Shown here in pieces: positions 34,035 through 46,131 of a stretch of DNA of 64,000 nt. The notes below the pieces were generated by a model that was given only the letters and a program-made list of their open reading frames with translations, searched no databases and was not told the origin of the DNA. The stretch is taken from positions 91,731,385 to 91,795,384 of the forward strand of contig NC_039359.1 in assembly GCF_003573695.1 (NCBI RefSeq). Reading direction: 5' to 3'. Numbering within the stretch: the first letter of the stretch is position 1; the number at the start of each line of letters is the position of its first letter. Made by a program: the position numbers and the translations under genes. Source of the stretch: Papaver somniferum (taxonomy: Eukaryota > Streptophyta > Magnoliopsida > Ranunculales > Papaveraceae).

Positions 34035-36501
34035 TGAAAAAGCGGGGGTCTAAAAACCACACCCAATATTTCTTTAGGAAATCTGTATGGACTAACTCCA
34101 ATATAATTCCAAGAGAATCAACTAGACAGTCAGACTCAATCAATGAAAATATATCCAAGAGTTATATCTTTGTTTTACAATGTAATCAGCAAATCAAACA
34201 GATAAAAATCCGTGAGCCTGATTATTATGAGAAACAACTTGAATGGTACCAAAGACCAATGTTCAAGTGTCAATCAATTTCAATCAACAACCAAAGGTTG
34301 GATTTACCAATTAATTGAACTACGCACAACCTGTGATATTTCAATTATATAAACAAATATAATGCTAAATAACACAGACACCAAAAGTTTTGTTAACGAG
34401 GAAACCAGAAATGCAGAAAAACCCCGAGACCTAGTCCAGATTTGAACACCACACTGTATTAAGCCGCTACAGACTCTATCCCACTACAAGTTAACTTCAT
34501 ACTGGAATATATTTGAACCCTAACCAATCTCACACTGACTAAGGTACAGTCACGTTCCTTACGCCTCTGAATCCCATCAAGACTCAACTCACTTGATTCC
34601 TTTAGCTGATCTCACTCACAACTAAGAGTTTATACGACCCAAAGTCGAAGACTTGATAAACAAATCTGTGTCCCACAGAAAAGTATATTCTGATAGATAA
34701 ATCTGTCTCCATACCTATGAAGTTTTTGTTCCGTATTTTGATAAATTAAGGTTAACAGGAACCAATTGATAATCCAATCTTATGTTCCCAAAGAACATCC
34801 TAGAAATATCAATCACCTCACAATAACTTAACTATATGGTAGTAGAACAAGTTATTGTGGAATCACAAAGAATGAGACGAATAGATTTGTGATTACTTTT
34901 TATATATTACCTAACGGAGATAAATCTCGAGCAAATCTTAAAGAAGATAGTACTCAATACGATAGGACAAGTAAGATCAGAACACACAACTACAGAGAAA
35001 ATAGTTGGGTTTGGCTTCAGAATCCCAATGAAGTTTTTAAGTCGTTAACCTATAATGGTTTTAAGAAAAACCTAGGTCATAGGAGAATCGACTCTAGTCG
35101 CAACTAGTATCACACAGGAGGTTCGGGGAATAGGTTTTCCAGTTGCTAGAGTTCTCCCTTTTATAATCTTCAAATCAGGGTTTGCAATTAATGTTACCTT
35201 GGTAACAAAGCATTCAATAATCAACGTTAGATGAAAACCTGATTAGATTCAAGCTAATATCTTTCAACCGTTAGATTGAACTTAGCTTGTTACAGAAAAA
35301 TGAAATGTGCCTTCATTTAGGTATGGGTAACCGTACCTAAACTTGTACACTTAGTTGGGTCAACAATAGTTAATCGAAGTTAGCCATATGAACCCTTTCA
35401 TATCAACCTTGTTCATCTTAATCACAACTAGTTCAAATGACTCAAATAAAACTAGTTATAGAATTGTTCAATTATTTATATTCTCATAGAAGTATACAAG
35501 ACACAATTGAAGCAAAATCAATTTTGATTCACTCGAATCAATTCATGAACATTATATCCACGATTTACAAAGACTGCATTCCTTATTATATAAATCTATT
35601 TGTTCATGAATGAACCGATTCTAGAACTTAACCCACTCAGGTATGCAAACGGGTATGCTTATCTAGAGTTCCCGGACCTGGTCTGTTCGCCAGTATGCAA
35701 ACGGGTATGCATACTGTCATTCACGACCAACCTCAGTTGAAATCAGTACACATACGTGTATACTATGGTTCCATGACTTCGACTGTTGAATCAGTACGCA
35801 TATGGGTATGCAAACTAAATTCCCGGACTTGGAATACTCTTGCAGCAGTTGGCATACAAGTACGCATAATGTGATATATCCAATCATGGTTAGTTGTTTT
35901 ATACTCCCATTTTAATCATTGAAATATTCTTAGAAGACGAGAATAGTTGTCTCACACAAACTATTAGCTTCAAAGCAATTTTAAAGTGATCAATATGAAA
36001 CATTCCGAGTCTACATCAAATGATTATCTCACACAAATTATGTAAGATGTTACCAGGCGATTTTCACATGATCAACTTTTTACTTTTGTCAAGAATAAAA
36101 TATGTACTTGGTTAAAGTGAAACCTTACCAACACATATTTTGAGAAATATGTAAGCGATTTAAATGGATCTTGAAATATCAAATGTATATAAAATAAAGT
36201 CTATATAGCTATACGACTTTTGTCTCAATAGGAGATAGAATAGAAATAGACTTCTGAGTGATAGATGAGTTCAAGTCTCCACATACCTTTTGTTGATGAA
36301 GTTCCACAAGCTCCAATTAGTAGTTCTTCGTCTTCAGTCGATGAACGCCGTGAATTCTAAAGCTCAACTACACATCCTATCCTAATCCGAGACATAGCTA
36401 TAAATAAACTAGAAATCAAGACTTATAGTTTTGACAACTAAAATTGACAAACAAGCTTGAGATAGCAACGTTTGCGAGTTCAACCGAGCAGTGCTCTAAC
36501 A
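34035..36501 (-). repeat. Copia-type LTR, apparent 3' LTR of element H
   Basis: 2,467 bp; minus-strand start TGTTAGAGCACTGCTCGG, end CCCCCGCTTTTTCA. It adjoins the middle of the H gag at 36502 without a polypurine tract, so an internal deletion, or a second insertion, joined the two. The flanking five-base strings (GTATG left, AAATT right) do not match. Palindrome cluster at 35640-35880. Confidence 0.8.
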
Positions 36502-37112
36502 AAATTAATTTCTTCGGAGACGAGTTGAGTTTACATACCTCGGATGAATTCGACATCTGAACAAGTTTGAGCTTGTTTGCTAATCAATTTGATCTCCTTT
36601 GAAATTTGCTGACATATCTTATTTTATGTTTGTACTTGTAACACATAGAGAGTTCATGACCCTTAAGAGTACAATAAGAACATGTCAATTTGGAGGATGG
36701 TTCAGACACCATAGCTGAGCATGCTGCTAAATAAATTGAGGTGCCTGAAACATGTGAGATAGTATTTTCAGTAGACACGGAAAAATCCATGTTATCCTCC
36801 AAAGTGGTTGAAGAAGTTTCTCCAGGAAAAATATCAAGATTGATGTACGTATTGCTACAATTATCAAAATCAATATTTTTACCAAGGAGTGCAACACTTG
36901 ATTTTTCATCTTTATTTGGATCATAGTGATCAGACAATTCATCAAGAGTTGCAGCAAGACATTTGTTTCTAGTGTATTTTCTCCGATTTGGACACTCATT
37001 AGCAAAATGACCAAAACCTTTACACTTGAAGCACTGTGGCATATCCTCGTCATCAATATTGACAATGTCCCCGTTTTTAGGAAGGGAACGGTCATGAGGT
37101 TTAACTGATGAC

Positions 37113-39748
37113 TGGTGGGCCCGGAGGAGTGTATAAATTAAGCGTAATAAAAAGGAGGGCCTACAGTAATACCGCAAGTGCACGGTCGTCGGTTGTAGCT
37201 CGTGCAAGTACGGGTCGATCCACAGAGACTGGGGTGTGTTTTGTAGTGTTTAGCTATTTGGGCTCTAAATTGCTATTGGGCTTAGTTGGTTTGTTTGTAA
37301 TGATGAAGTGCTTTAGGCCTTGGGCCTTTGAGTTGAACTGAGCCTTGGACTCAGTTGGTCTTAAAATGAATTGAACTGGGCCTTAATAATGAACTTGGGC
37401 TTGGAGCCTTAATGAACTGGGCTTTGGTTAAGTTCAGTGGACTGATGGGCTTTTGGTCTTAGAAACTGGGCTTGGTTTAGCTAGGCCTTTGGGATTAAAC
37501 CTGGGCTTTTAGCCTTTGGTTTCACTGAATTGAACTTGGGCTCAGGAGTGAAGTGAGCTTTGGGCTCAGTTGCAGCAGCAGCAGCAGTGGAAGGGAGGCA
37601 ATGCAGCAATGCAAAGGAAAGCAGCAACAGCAGCAGTGCTGCAGGGCAGTGGAAGGAGACAGCTGCAGTAGCAAAGAAAAGAAAGCAGCAGCAGCAGCAG
37701 TGCTTCACAAGCAATGCAAGGCAAGTGCACAACAGCAGTGCTGCAGGGCAGTGGAAGGAGACAGCTGCAGTAGCAAAGAAAAGAAAGCAGCAGCAGCAGC
37801 AGTGCTGCACAAGCAATGCAAGGCAAGTGCACAGCAGCAGGGGAAAGAACAGAGTTGCTGGATAGGAAGCAGCTGCAACAGCAGCTGGAGCAGAGGCACA
37901 GCAGCACTAGCAGTTTGCAAGGCAGCGGAAGAGATGCAACAACAGGGCAAAAGCAACAGCACAAGGGCTTCTGGCTTAGTAGCAAAAGAGGAGTGTAAAT
38001 AGTGGCTCTAGGCCAAATTGGAAGCAAACCAGAGAACAAAAGAATGGCAAAAACAGCAAAGATTCAACAGACTAAAAACTAAACAGCAAAAGAAAGATGA
38101 CAATACAAACCAAGGCCTAAGGCCAAGGGCAGGGATGTGGAGATATCTAAGGAAAATGAATAAGAAAAAGAAACAAAGCCAAGTCAATGGCTCTAGGCAT
38201 TCTTCCAGAGTGGGAAGAGAACTAGCTTGCTCATTGTCACTAGTGAGCACTAGTTTCTCCCCACTACTCAATCAACACAATGCACCCAGGTTTTAATCTA
38301 ACATTCCATTACTCAACAGTGAACAACAACTAACAGTGAACTAAAGATGGCAAAACAGGAACAACACATATTAACAGGAACACATTTAACAGGAAATTCA
38401 AACATGCACATTAACAGGAACATAACAAACATTTAAACTACTAAACAGGGAATGAAAATTGCAAAACAAGAACCCTAAAAATTAACAGTGAAATTAAAAT
38501 TGGAATTAAACCAAAAATTGAAATTAAAATTTTACAAACTAAAATTAAACCTAATTGGTAACTTGGCTAGTCCAAGAACAAGTTTTAACAGTGATACCCA
38601 ACCCTCAATTTATACCCAAACATTAAAATTAGGGTTTCCCCCAAATCCCAAAAATTAGGGTTTAACTTTCATTACCCAAAATCGAGGAATTGACTCTCTT
38701 ATCTTCGACCCATTCCTCCTCTGATCTTCCTGCTTCCTCTCCTGTGTTCGATTGATGTCTAGAGCCTCATCTATTTTAGTGATTTCCAACCTAGGGTTTA
38801 GAATGGTGAGAAGTCACTAACATAGATGGATAGAGAGATAAAGGAACGGACTGGGGAGGTACTGATGATGTTGGTGAAGAAGTGATGGTGTTGCAGAGGT
38901 GAGGTGGTGGATGGAAATGGTCGGGGAAGGTGGTGGCAGAGAGGTGGATCTGCAAATGTCGGGGAAGAAGGAAGCTCAGTTGATTTTGGGAGAAGGGATG
39001 CGTTTGTTTAGGGTGTATAGGGTTCCAGTACTAGGGTGTTGAACGGTGCATCAAGATGCGTGTACCGCGAGCTGAAGCCGCTGGATATGGAGATGGTAGG
39101 TGGATCGGACGGCTAATAAAGAAGAAGCTTGTAGCGACCGTAGGATGTAAAATACAACGAAGTCAACGGGTGCGAGATTAGGTTAGGTGTTGTAGTGTTG
39201 AGCGGAATCATCGGGATTTGATGCACAGGCATAGGAGCGACCGTAGGATTCAACTGCAATCTAATCTGATGGCTTGGAATTTAGGAACTATGGTGTTTGA
39301 TAGGGCTTCAGATTTTGATGCGCGATGAAGGAGCGACCATCGGATGATGAAATGGATCCGATCTAACGGCTGAGAATGGAGGCGGGTATGGATATAGAAA
39401 ATGGGTTTGGGTAAGGGTTTTGGGCCTTGGGTATGCCAAGCCCATATCTTCTTTAAGAACAATTCTTCCTTCTTGAGCCCATTCCTAGCTTTTTGGACGT
39501 GCGCTCCATTCTTTGCGGCTTCCTTGCGTAATTTCTTCCGGCTTCTCACTACTCTTCAGCTCTTTTCCGCTCCGCAAGTTATCCAGACTTTATTTATTAC
39601 CTAAAAATGCAAAATTAAGTAAGAAAAATATTTATTCTTGAAAACAATGAAAATACAGAATATGGGATAAAATGTAGAATTACTGCACAAAAGATGAGTT
39701 AAATGCCAACAAAAAGGGATAAATATATACATTATTTGGCACTCACCA
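37113..39748 (-). repeat. Solo A-type LTR (copy 3), TSD ATGAC
   Basis: The 2,636 bp LTR from TGGTGGGCCC to ...CACTCACCA in plus sense is flanked by ATGAC at 37108-37112 and 39749-39753. It is a solo LTR inserted in the gag of element H, in the same orientation as copies 1 and 2. Confidence 0.92.
37636..37840. repeat. 102 bp tandem duplication in the CAG-rich tract of A-type LTR copy 3
   Basis: The block beginning 'gctgcagggcagtggaagga' near 37638 is repeated at 37740 with a single-base difference visible near its end (gtgcttcac versus gtgctgcac). The period is 102 bases, a multiple of three, so it lengthens the open Q/C-rich frames that appear here. The other two copies lack it, so it arose after this copy inserted or in its recent parent. 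Confidence 0.85.
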
Positions 39749-40606
39749 ATGACCATGGTTTATCTCTGATGAATCGTTCACTTCTCTTCAAAAGAAGATC
39801 TCTAAACTGTCTTGTGATCAGTGAGACTTAGTTTTCAAGATCTTCATCTGATAAATCAATCTCAATGGGAACAACTACAGAGTTTCCAACACTTTTAGTT
39901 TTGTCAAGTAATTTAGTGTTCTTTTGTGCTTTGAAAGCACAATCCTTTCGAGATTTGGATTCATGCTCATGATCAAAGATCTTTAACTTCCCAACAAGAG
40001 TATTTCTGGAAAGTGTATCAAAGTTATTTCCTTCAACGATGACATTTTTCTTAGAATCGTATTTAGCTGGCAACGATCTGAGAATTTTCATCACAATGTC
40101 CTTTTCAGGAATAGTCATACCTAATGAAAAATATGTATTCACAATTTCAGACACTTTGTGATTAAACTCATCAAATGAATCTTCATCAGACATATGAAGG
40201 TTTTCCCAATCAGAATTTAGGTTTTGAAGCCTAACTTCCTTTTTAGAGGTATTCCCTTCGAATACGGTTTTTAAGATATCCCAATGGTGATGAAGATATG
40301 GGGTAATGTCATGTATGATAGCATTTAAGCCGTCAAAATTTTTCTTTACAACAAGAATCTCGTCAGGCTCATGTCTACCAATATCCTTTGCAACTGTTAC
40401 ACCGTCTACTCTAACCAATGGAGGATTATAGCCATTAACAATATAAACCCATGATTAAAAATCATGTGCTTGGATAAAGGCACTCATATCATTTTCCACC
40501 ATAAGTAATTTGAGTCATCGAAGACTGGTGGTACATTTATAGAGATAACGCTTCTTTCCATAGGGTCAGATTGCTATAAACACAGCATTATGAGGTCTTA
40601 AACGTG

Positions 40607-41105
40607 TATCGATATTCACCATTAGATTAAACCTTATTTAAGATTCAAGCTAATATCCACCGTTAGATGGTCTTTGCTTGTTACACACAAATGAAATGTA
40701 CTTTCATTTAGATATGGGTAACCATACCTAAACGTGTATATTGAGTTGGCTCAATAACAGTTAACCGAAGTTATCTACATGAACACTTTTGTGTTAACCA
40801 TGTTCATCTTAACAATTCTAGATCAAATGATAATCAAATGAATCTAATTGTGTTACTCATAGAGTTGTTCAATTGTTTATATTCTCATAGAAGTATACAA
40901 GACACAATTGAAGCAAAATCGGATTGATTCAAAAGAATCAGTTCATGAACATTTTATCCACTGTTTGCAAAGATTGCATTCATTAATTTATAAATGTATT
41001 TGTTCCTGACTATGAAATCATACTTAGCCGATTTTAGATCTTAACCTCATCAGTTTACAAATGGGTACACAAAATTAAGTTATGGACTTTATCATGATAT
41101 CGCAG
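40607..41105 (-). repeat. Remnant of copia-type LTR (5' LTR of element H, internal part)
   Basis: The sequence matches the middle of the 2.4 kb LTRs (compare 25735-26110) but the LTR end and primer site next to gag are missing. A deletion joins gag-upstream sequence at about 40606 directly to the LTR interior. The right end fades into non-repeat DNA near 41105. Confidence 0.65.
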
Positions 41106-41166
41106 ACATGGGAGTGGTTAAATTTACACATCTAGGTTGTTTTCCCAATAACCTTATCATCTACTA

Positions 41167-41502
41167 ATGTTATACAAACTCAAACACTCAACCATACTTC
41201 CTCACCCCAAACTTATAGTTTCATATATTATTTCTGTTATAACATTCACTATAATGCCTACATATTCAAATGAGAAAGATAATGACCTTGATAGAAGTTA
41301 TTGCAAAGTGTTAGATCTGGACCCAACTGCAGGAATGAAACAAACGTCCAGCGAATTCTGGAATCATATTCTGGATGAGTTTGTTCTTATCAATGGCAAT
41401 CATAACCATAGGTCAGTGAAATCTGTCATGCATCGCATTTCAACACCGAAGACACATTGTAGGTTTTTCAGGCGTTATCTGTTACTCGGAAATGATGATT
41501 AG
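41167..41502 (+). CDS. Fragment resembling a transposon-associated trihelix/NAM-like protein
   Basis: The plus-strand frame gives DLDPTAGMKQTSSEFWNHIL and RSVKSVMHRISTPKTHCRFF. The pattern of 'DP..G..Q....FW..I...F', then 'RS..S...R' resembles the Myb/trihelix-type domain of PIF/Harbinger-associated proteins, which databases often label as glutathione S-transferase T3-like or NAM-associated. The expected tryptophan of 'RW' after the serines is replaced (HRIS). The frame covers only this domain. It is likely a decayed or partial copy; ATG 41254 (MPTYSNEKDNDL) is a better start than 41167. Confidence 0.4.
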   Translation: MLYKLKHSTILPHPKLIVSYIISVITFTIMPTYSNEKDNDLDRSYCKVLDLDPTAGMKQTSSEFWNHILDEFVLINGNHNHRSVKSVMHRISTPKTHCRFFRRYLLLGNDD

Positions 41503-41505
41503 GTG

Positions 41506-42229
41506 GCGACGATTTCCTATATGATGATGGTGTTCTGTTCCAAACCGTATTTTATCTTGTGTTGATTTTTTTATTGCTCTAGTTGTTTAATTTAAACCTC
41601 TAAATTAAACTCAGTGAAATTGATTCTCATGGTTCAACTTTTATTTGGGTACAACAATACTAGTTGTCATACAGTGGGAGTGTGAATTATATCGTGGAGT
41701 GTAAATGGGGTGTATGAGTAAAAAGGTTAAACAAGTATTTAGATTGAGCGGGGATCATTTAATCGTTTTACTTTCCGAGCGAGAACATTCTCGCTCCTCT
41801 AAAGCGAGAATATAATCATAGATTAAAACAATAAAGCGAGGATCCAAACCTCGTTGTCTTTTTTTTTCTGACGAGGATCTCATCCTCGCCCCTGTCTAAA
41901 TCCTCTCCAGCGTTCCCTGTTTTCGTGCAAAGAGAAAGGGGATTTGAATATATACCATGTTTTTTAGTCACTTTCATCCCACTCTTTTAATCCACTAGAC
42001 TCAGACTTATATAGTGCTATGTACCCACCTTAGCAAATTGGTAGCCGATTAACATCCATGTTTTAAAATTTCTTTTATTGTGATACCAGAAGAGTTCACT
42101 GCAGCATGAGATAATAATCTCATTTAAAAGTCATCTATTTAAATATTAATATTTGTCATTTAAATATCGATCCGCAGGTTATAACTCACCCAAACAAAAG
42201 TGATATAAAAACCCCAAATATCATAAACT
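41506..42229. other. Intergenic DNA with GCGAG inverted repeats
   Basis: No gene is seen. Around 41776-41900 'gcgagaa...ttctcgc' and 'gacgagga..tcctcgc' phrases occur several times in inverted pairs and could form hairpins. The rest is A/T-rich. Confidence 0.4.
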
Positions 42230-42299
42230 GTCTAAACTACCCTTCTAGTATTTAAATCACCCCAACAAAAACAAAAATCAACCCCACTTTTAAATATAC

Positions 42300-42780
42300 T
42301 ATCACCACCAACAACAACAAACCACCAGCAACAGCGCCACCGCCGACCACCACTGCCATCACCGTCGCTGCCAACCACCACCACCGACCACCGCCGCCAA
42401 CCAGCACCACCGACCACCACCGCCAACCACCACCACCGACCACCACCACCGACCACCACCGCCGACCACCGCCGCCAACCAGCACCGCCGACCACCACCG
42501 CCGTCCACCGCCACCAACCACCACTATCGAGCACCGCCGCCAACCACCACCGCCGACCACCTCCGCCACCACCACCGCCGTCGCCCACCACCACCACCGC
42601 CGACAACCGCCGTCGTCGCCACCTCTGACCACCACCGCCGTCGCCGCCTCCGACTACCGCCGCCACCACCTCCGACCACCACCACCGATACTGAACAATT
42701 GCATCACCACCGCTACCAGTCAGCACCACCACCAACACCCGCCGCACTGCCACCAGCACCACGACCGCCCACCACCACCC
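42300..42780. repeat. (CCA/CCG)n-rich trinucleotide tract
   Basis: Roughly 480 bases built from CCACCG, CCGCCA and ACCACC units. It yields W/G/V-rich frames on the minus strand (42232-42762 and 42252-42635) and P/T-type frames on the plus strand. These frames are products of the repeat and have no start context or domain. Confidence 0.8.
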
Positions 42781-42787
42781 AACAAAT

Positions 42788-43020
42788 TAGATGAAACCAA
42801 TTTTGGTTTCATCATAAATACGATGAAACCGATTTTGGTTTCATCTTGGTTTCGGGAGAATTCACCTGCAAGAAGAATTATAAGAGGTATTATACATGTT
42901 CATGGATAGAAATACATTGTTGAAATATGATGAAACCGATTTTGGTTTCATCATAAATACAATGAAACTGATTTTGGTTTCATCATAAATAAGATGAAAC
43001 CATAATTGGTTTCATCACAC
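42788..43020. repeat. Palindromic repeat GATGAAACC-GATTTT-GGTTTCATC, about five copies
   Basis: The motif GATGAAACCGATTTTGGTT and its completion CATC recur at about 42790, 42821, 42929, 42960 and 42991, with spacers near 'ataaatac'. Each copy is nearly self-complementary (GATGAAACC with GGTTTCATC), so each could form a hairpin. Adjacent copies are about 31 bases apart. Confidence 0.8.
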
Positions 43021-44227
43021 TAACAGCTGCCATTTCAGTTCCTGCAACTTCATTTTCTCTCGGCAATAGCGGCATCTCCCTTCAGTTCAGGTGCAAATGT
43101 GCACTATTGCTCCATATCCTCTTCAATCCATTGCCACCAACAAACCAACTTCTCTGTCTTCTAGGTGCAACATCCGCAACCGCAATCTTCCATTCTCTTC
43201 AGCACGAACTCATCAGCACCATCAGTTCTTACATGCAACACCTTCATTACATTGCAGAGTCTTGCTGCGTTACAACAGCTCGGTAACAACAATACTGCTT
43301 CCTTGATGCTCAGACACCAGCAAAAATTCCACCAGCATCATATCAGCTTCCCTGCCTTGCTCTTTTGTTTACAATTCCACCAGCACACGACCTTGTTTTC
43401 TTCTTTCATGGCTCAGTCTTGTACTCAAAATCTCAATTGCAAGCAACCCCAACACAACACCATCTTTATCTTATTATCATGACCACAACCACCTGTAATA
43501 CGGCTAGCTCAGTCACCACCAATGCTGCAACTGCACAATCCTGCACTTGAGCTAACACCACCTGCACCAGTCACTGCATATGCATCTACTCTCTTGTTGA
43601 TCCTTCCGTTAATCAGCTGAACCCAAATCAAACCATCCATCTTGCATATCAACTCAGAGAGCTCTTAACTCTTCCTAGGTCCAGCTCCTTCACTGAATTT
43701 CACTAATCTGTAGCGGAAACCCTCGTTTCTCCTTATACTCTGGCCTGAACAGTATGCGACACAACTCCAATCACAGACCAATGTTGTAACTGCCATTATC
43801 ACCGCTTACAGCATAAGTTTCTCTGCAAATTCAGATAGACTTCTTGCACATTCTCTAGAGAAACAGCATATCACCAGCTTCATTCCTTATCTACATTGCA
43901 ACAACGCCAACTCATTCAGCTGACCTGCAATCACTGCCATCACCTGAACCTCTTTCCCTGCACACTTCTGTTGCAACAACAGCAGCACTGTCTCTCATAC
44001 TTGCCTGTAACTTCTGCTGCACTTCTTTACTGCCTTCTCCAGCAAATTTTGTCCTTCCTCGGCTTCCGAGATCAGCCTAAAACCACTTCCTGCAACCCTT
44101 TAATTTAAGCAACAACAACTGCTCCTATCATACTCCATTTCCTTCCATCTGCGAGTTGTTATTCAACACCACAGACCCAATCAACCACATCAGCAACCTG
44201 AACCCTTTGAGTCAAACACACAACATA
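43021..44227. other. C/A-rich sequence of unknown nature
   Basis: This 1.2 kb stretch is rich in 'ctgcaac', 'cagcac' and 'catca' phrases. Its short open frames on the plus strand show no domain. It adjoins the exact point where the kinase relic ends, so it may be part of an insertion that truncated the kinase together with 42300-43020, but no ends were found. Confidence 0.3.
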
Positions 44228-45254
44228 TCAACAGAATAAACAACCAACACTCCATAGATCAACAGATTTCCCATAACTGGTGGATCCAAGCAAAAGTTCA
44301 GGAGGCCGATACCATAAAGTAACAACTCGATTAGTTAATGGTTGAATGTGCCCGACACGAAAAAAATTTGCCAGGCCAAAGTCAGTTATCTTCAGAACTC
44401 CATCATCACTAACAAGAAGGTTGGATCCCTTGATATCTATGTGCATTATACCTCTTGAATGACAGTGTTCAAGGCCAGATAGTAGTTGATGCATATATCA
44501 TTTAACCTACAAAACATGAACAAATCAAACCCTTTAACATTGGTAATTCCCGAATACTAGAACACACATCCAGAGTTCCATATATACGAACCTGTGATTC
44601 ACTGAACTTGATGTCAGGACAAGATGATAAACCAACAATATCATGTTCCGTGTACTCGAAAACAAGATATACACTAGTTGACAGTCTAGAAGTAATTAGT
44701 CCCTCCAGTTTGCGGAGAATCATTATTTCCCGCGACATAAATCTCACACTTTCTGGCTCAAAGTTATCGAACCGAACTTTCTTTAAGGCAAGCATCCTCC
44801 CAGTTGCAAGCTCTCGTGCTTGGAAAACAGTGCTGTATGTACCTTGTCCAATCTAAAGATACAGTCAGAAAATTGCAGTATTCACATAATTGCAGCACAT
44901 GAACAAATACAAAAATTCCTTGTCGACGTACTAATCCACTTCAACATTCCGATGTATAACGATACAAATTAGACCAGAAATGAGCAATTCAAGAACAATA
45001 AAAAATCGTAGCAAAATAACAAAAGAAGAAGGAGAAACCCTTACCTTTTCCAATTTCTCGAAACTTTCAGCACGAAGAGGAATCCAACCATAAATATCTT
45101 CACGAGCAACAACACTAAGCCAAGAAGGCCAACCAGCAGCAACTTGTTCACCAAACCCAACAGGTCTTCTGAGATTAACATCACCAATTTCTTGTTTGAT
45201 TCTGCTCTTATCGACAGACCCAATTCCCTTCCTGTTCTTCGTTTGGAGATTCAA
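44228..45254 (-). pseudogene. CDC2-like (At1g54610/IBS1-type) protein kinase pseudogene
   Basis: Three exons, all joined in phase 0, are readable. Exon 1 (45254-45045) encodes AAGWPSWLSVVAREDIYGWI and ends EKLEK. Exon 2 (44852-44592) starts IGQGTYSTVF and includes the catalytic lysine (LALKKVRF) and ESVRFMSREI. Exon 3 (44506-44228) has DIKGSNLL, ITDFGLANFF and VVTLWYRPPELLLG. The family is plant CDC2-like serine/threonine kinases. Defects: about eight codons missing after ILRKL (the HPN segment), an in-frame TGA at 44500-44498 where the family has Cys, HRD changed to HID, no ATG for exon 1, and loss of everything after WSVGCLF. The product cannot be an active kinase. Confidence 0.85.
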
Positions 45255-46131
45255 ATCGAAACCCTGATTTCATCAATTTCTTCTTCATCTCTGAGATTAA
45301 CAGCAACAGGTCTTCTTAAACAGCACCAAACCCAACTCTCCATCTGTCTTTATCTGTATTCTTGAATCAAATGCACCCACAGCTCAGCATCAGAACATAA
45401 ACCCTAATTTCTTCATTGTTTCTCGATATCAATAAATTCTAGCAACAGTTTTTTTGTTGTTCTTCCTCTCTACGCTCTATGAACATCATCTCAAATCTTA
45501 TTTCCTTTTTAATTTCTCAATCAGCGTCTCGATCTGGTCTCTCGGATTTAACAGCAGCGGTTGCTGCTTTCTCTTTCTTTTCTCAATTTTAGGGAAATGA
45601 ATGAACTAATGATTGAGAGAAAACGTCTCTTTAATTCTTCATCTCTTGAATCATCGTCATTCTTCTCGTGGATATCCATTGTTGCTGCTGGTGATGAAGG
45701 TGGTGGGAGAAGGAGACGGAAGAAAGAAGAAAAAGAAAAGCTAAAAGGGTACATTTGGGTTTTTTTGAAATAAAAAAATTTAAATTTGCTCATTATCATT
45801 TTACTTGGGATTTTTGTCCCAGTTTTATTTGAAACGGTTTTTATTTGGTAGAAATAATATGATCGGTTTTTTCTTATCACTAGTTTGTTCACCTAGGGGT
45901 TTTGTCACTAGTACTATTTAAATATTGGTATAAAATATTGAGCATGCCTTAGGTTTATATGTCTTTTATATTTTATATATGTCAGTATGTATCGATAGAA
46001 ATATATCGAATATCGGAAATACATATATTATGAAGATATTTGATCAATGTCAACATATACAGATACCATATGGTAGACACGGGACTGATTCGGAAATACG
46101 CCAAACCATGGTTCCACTCTCTTAATACTGT
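45255..46131. other. Intergenic DNA between kinase relic and element D
   Basis: No supported gene. A minus-strand frame at 45548-45892 starts with non-conserved sequence and may reflect the former 5' region of the kinase. The flank next to element D ends in ACTGT (46127-46131). Confidence 0.3.

Larger units (their letters stand above)
36502..40418 (-). pseudogene. Copia-type gag (UBN2) of element H, split by a solo LTR
   Basis: On the minus strand 40418-39828 holds the UBN2 domain (FEGNTSKKEVRLQNLNSDWE), with a short deletion after HDITPYLHHHWDILK compared with F and G. After the solo LTR at 37113-39748 it continues from 37107 to 36584 with the first knuckle (CFKCKGFGHFANEC), an acidic linker and the second (CSYCTLKGHELSMC). 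It breaks off at 36502 against an LTR. Both knuckles are intact here, unlike in G. The sequence upstream of 40418 is frame-broken, and the primer site and LTR end are deleted near 40606. Confidence 0.78.

Noticed and set aside
42232..42762. Long glycine/valine/tryptophan-rich frame on the minus strand
   Set aside because: It is a direct read-out of CCA/CCG trinucleotides, with no domain and open in other frames as well.
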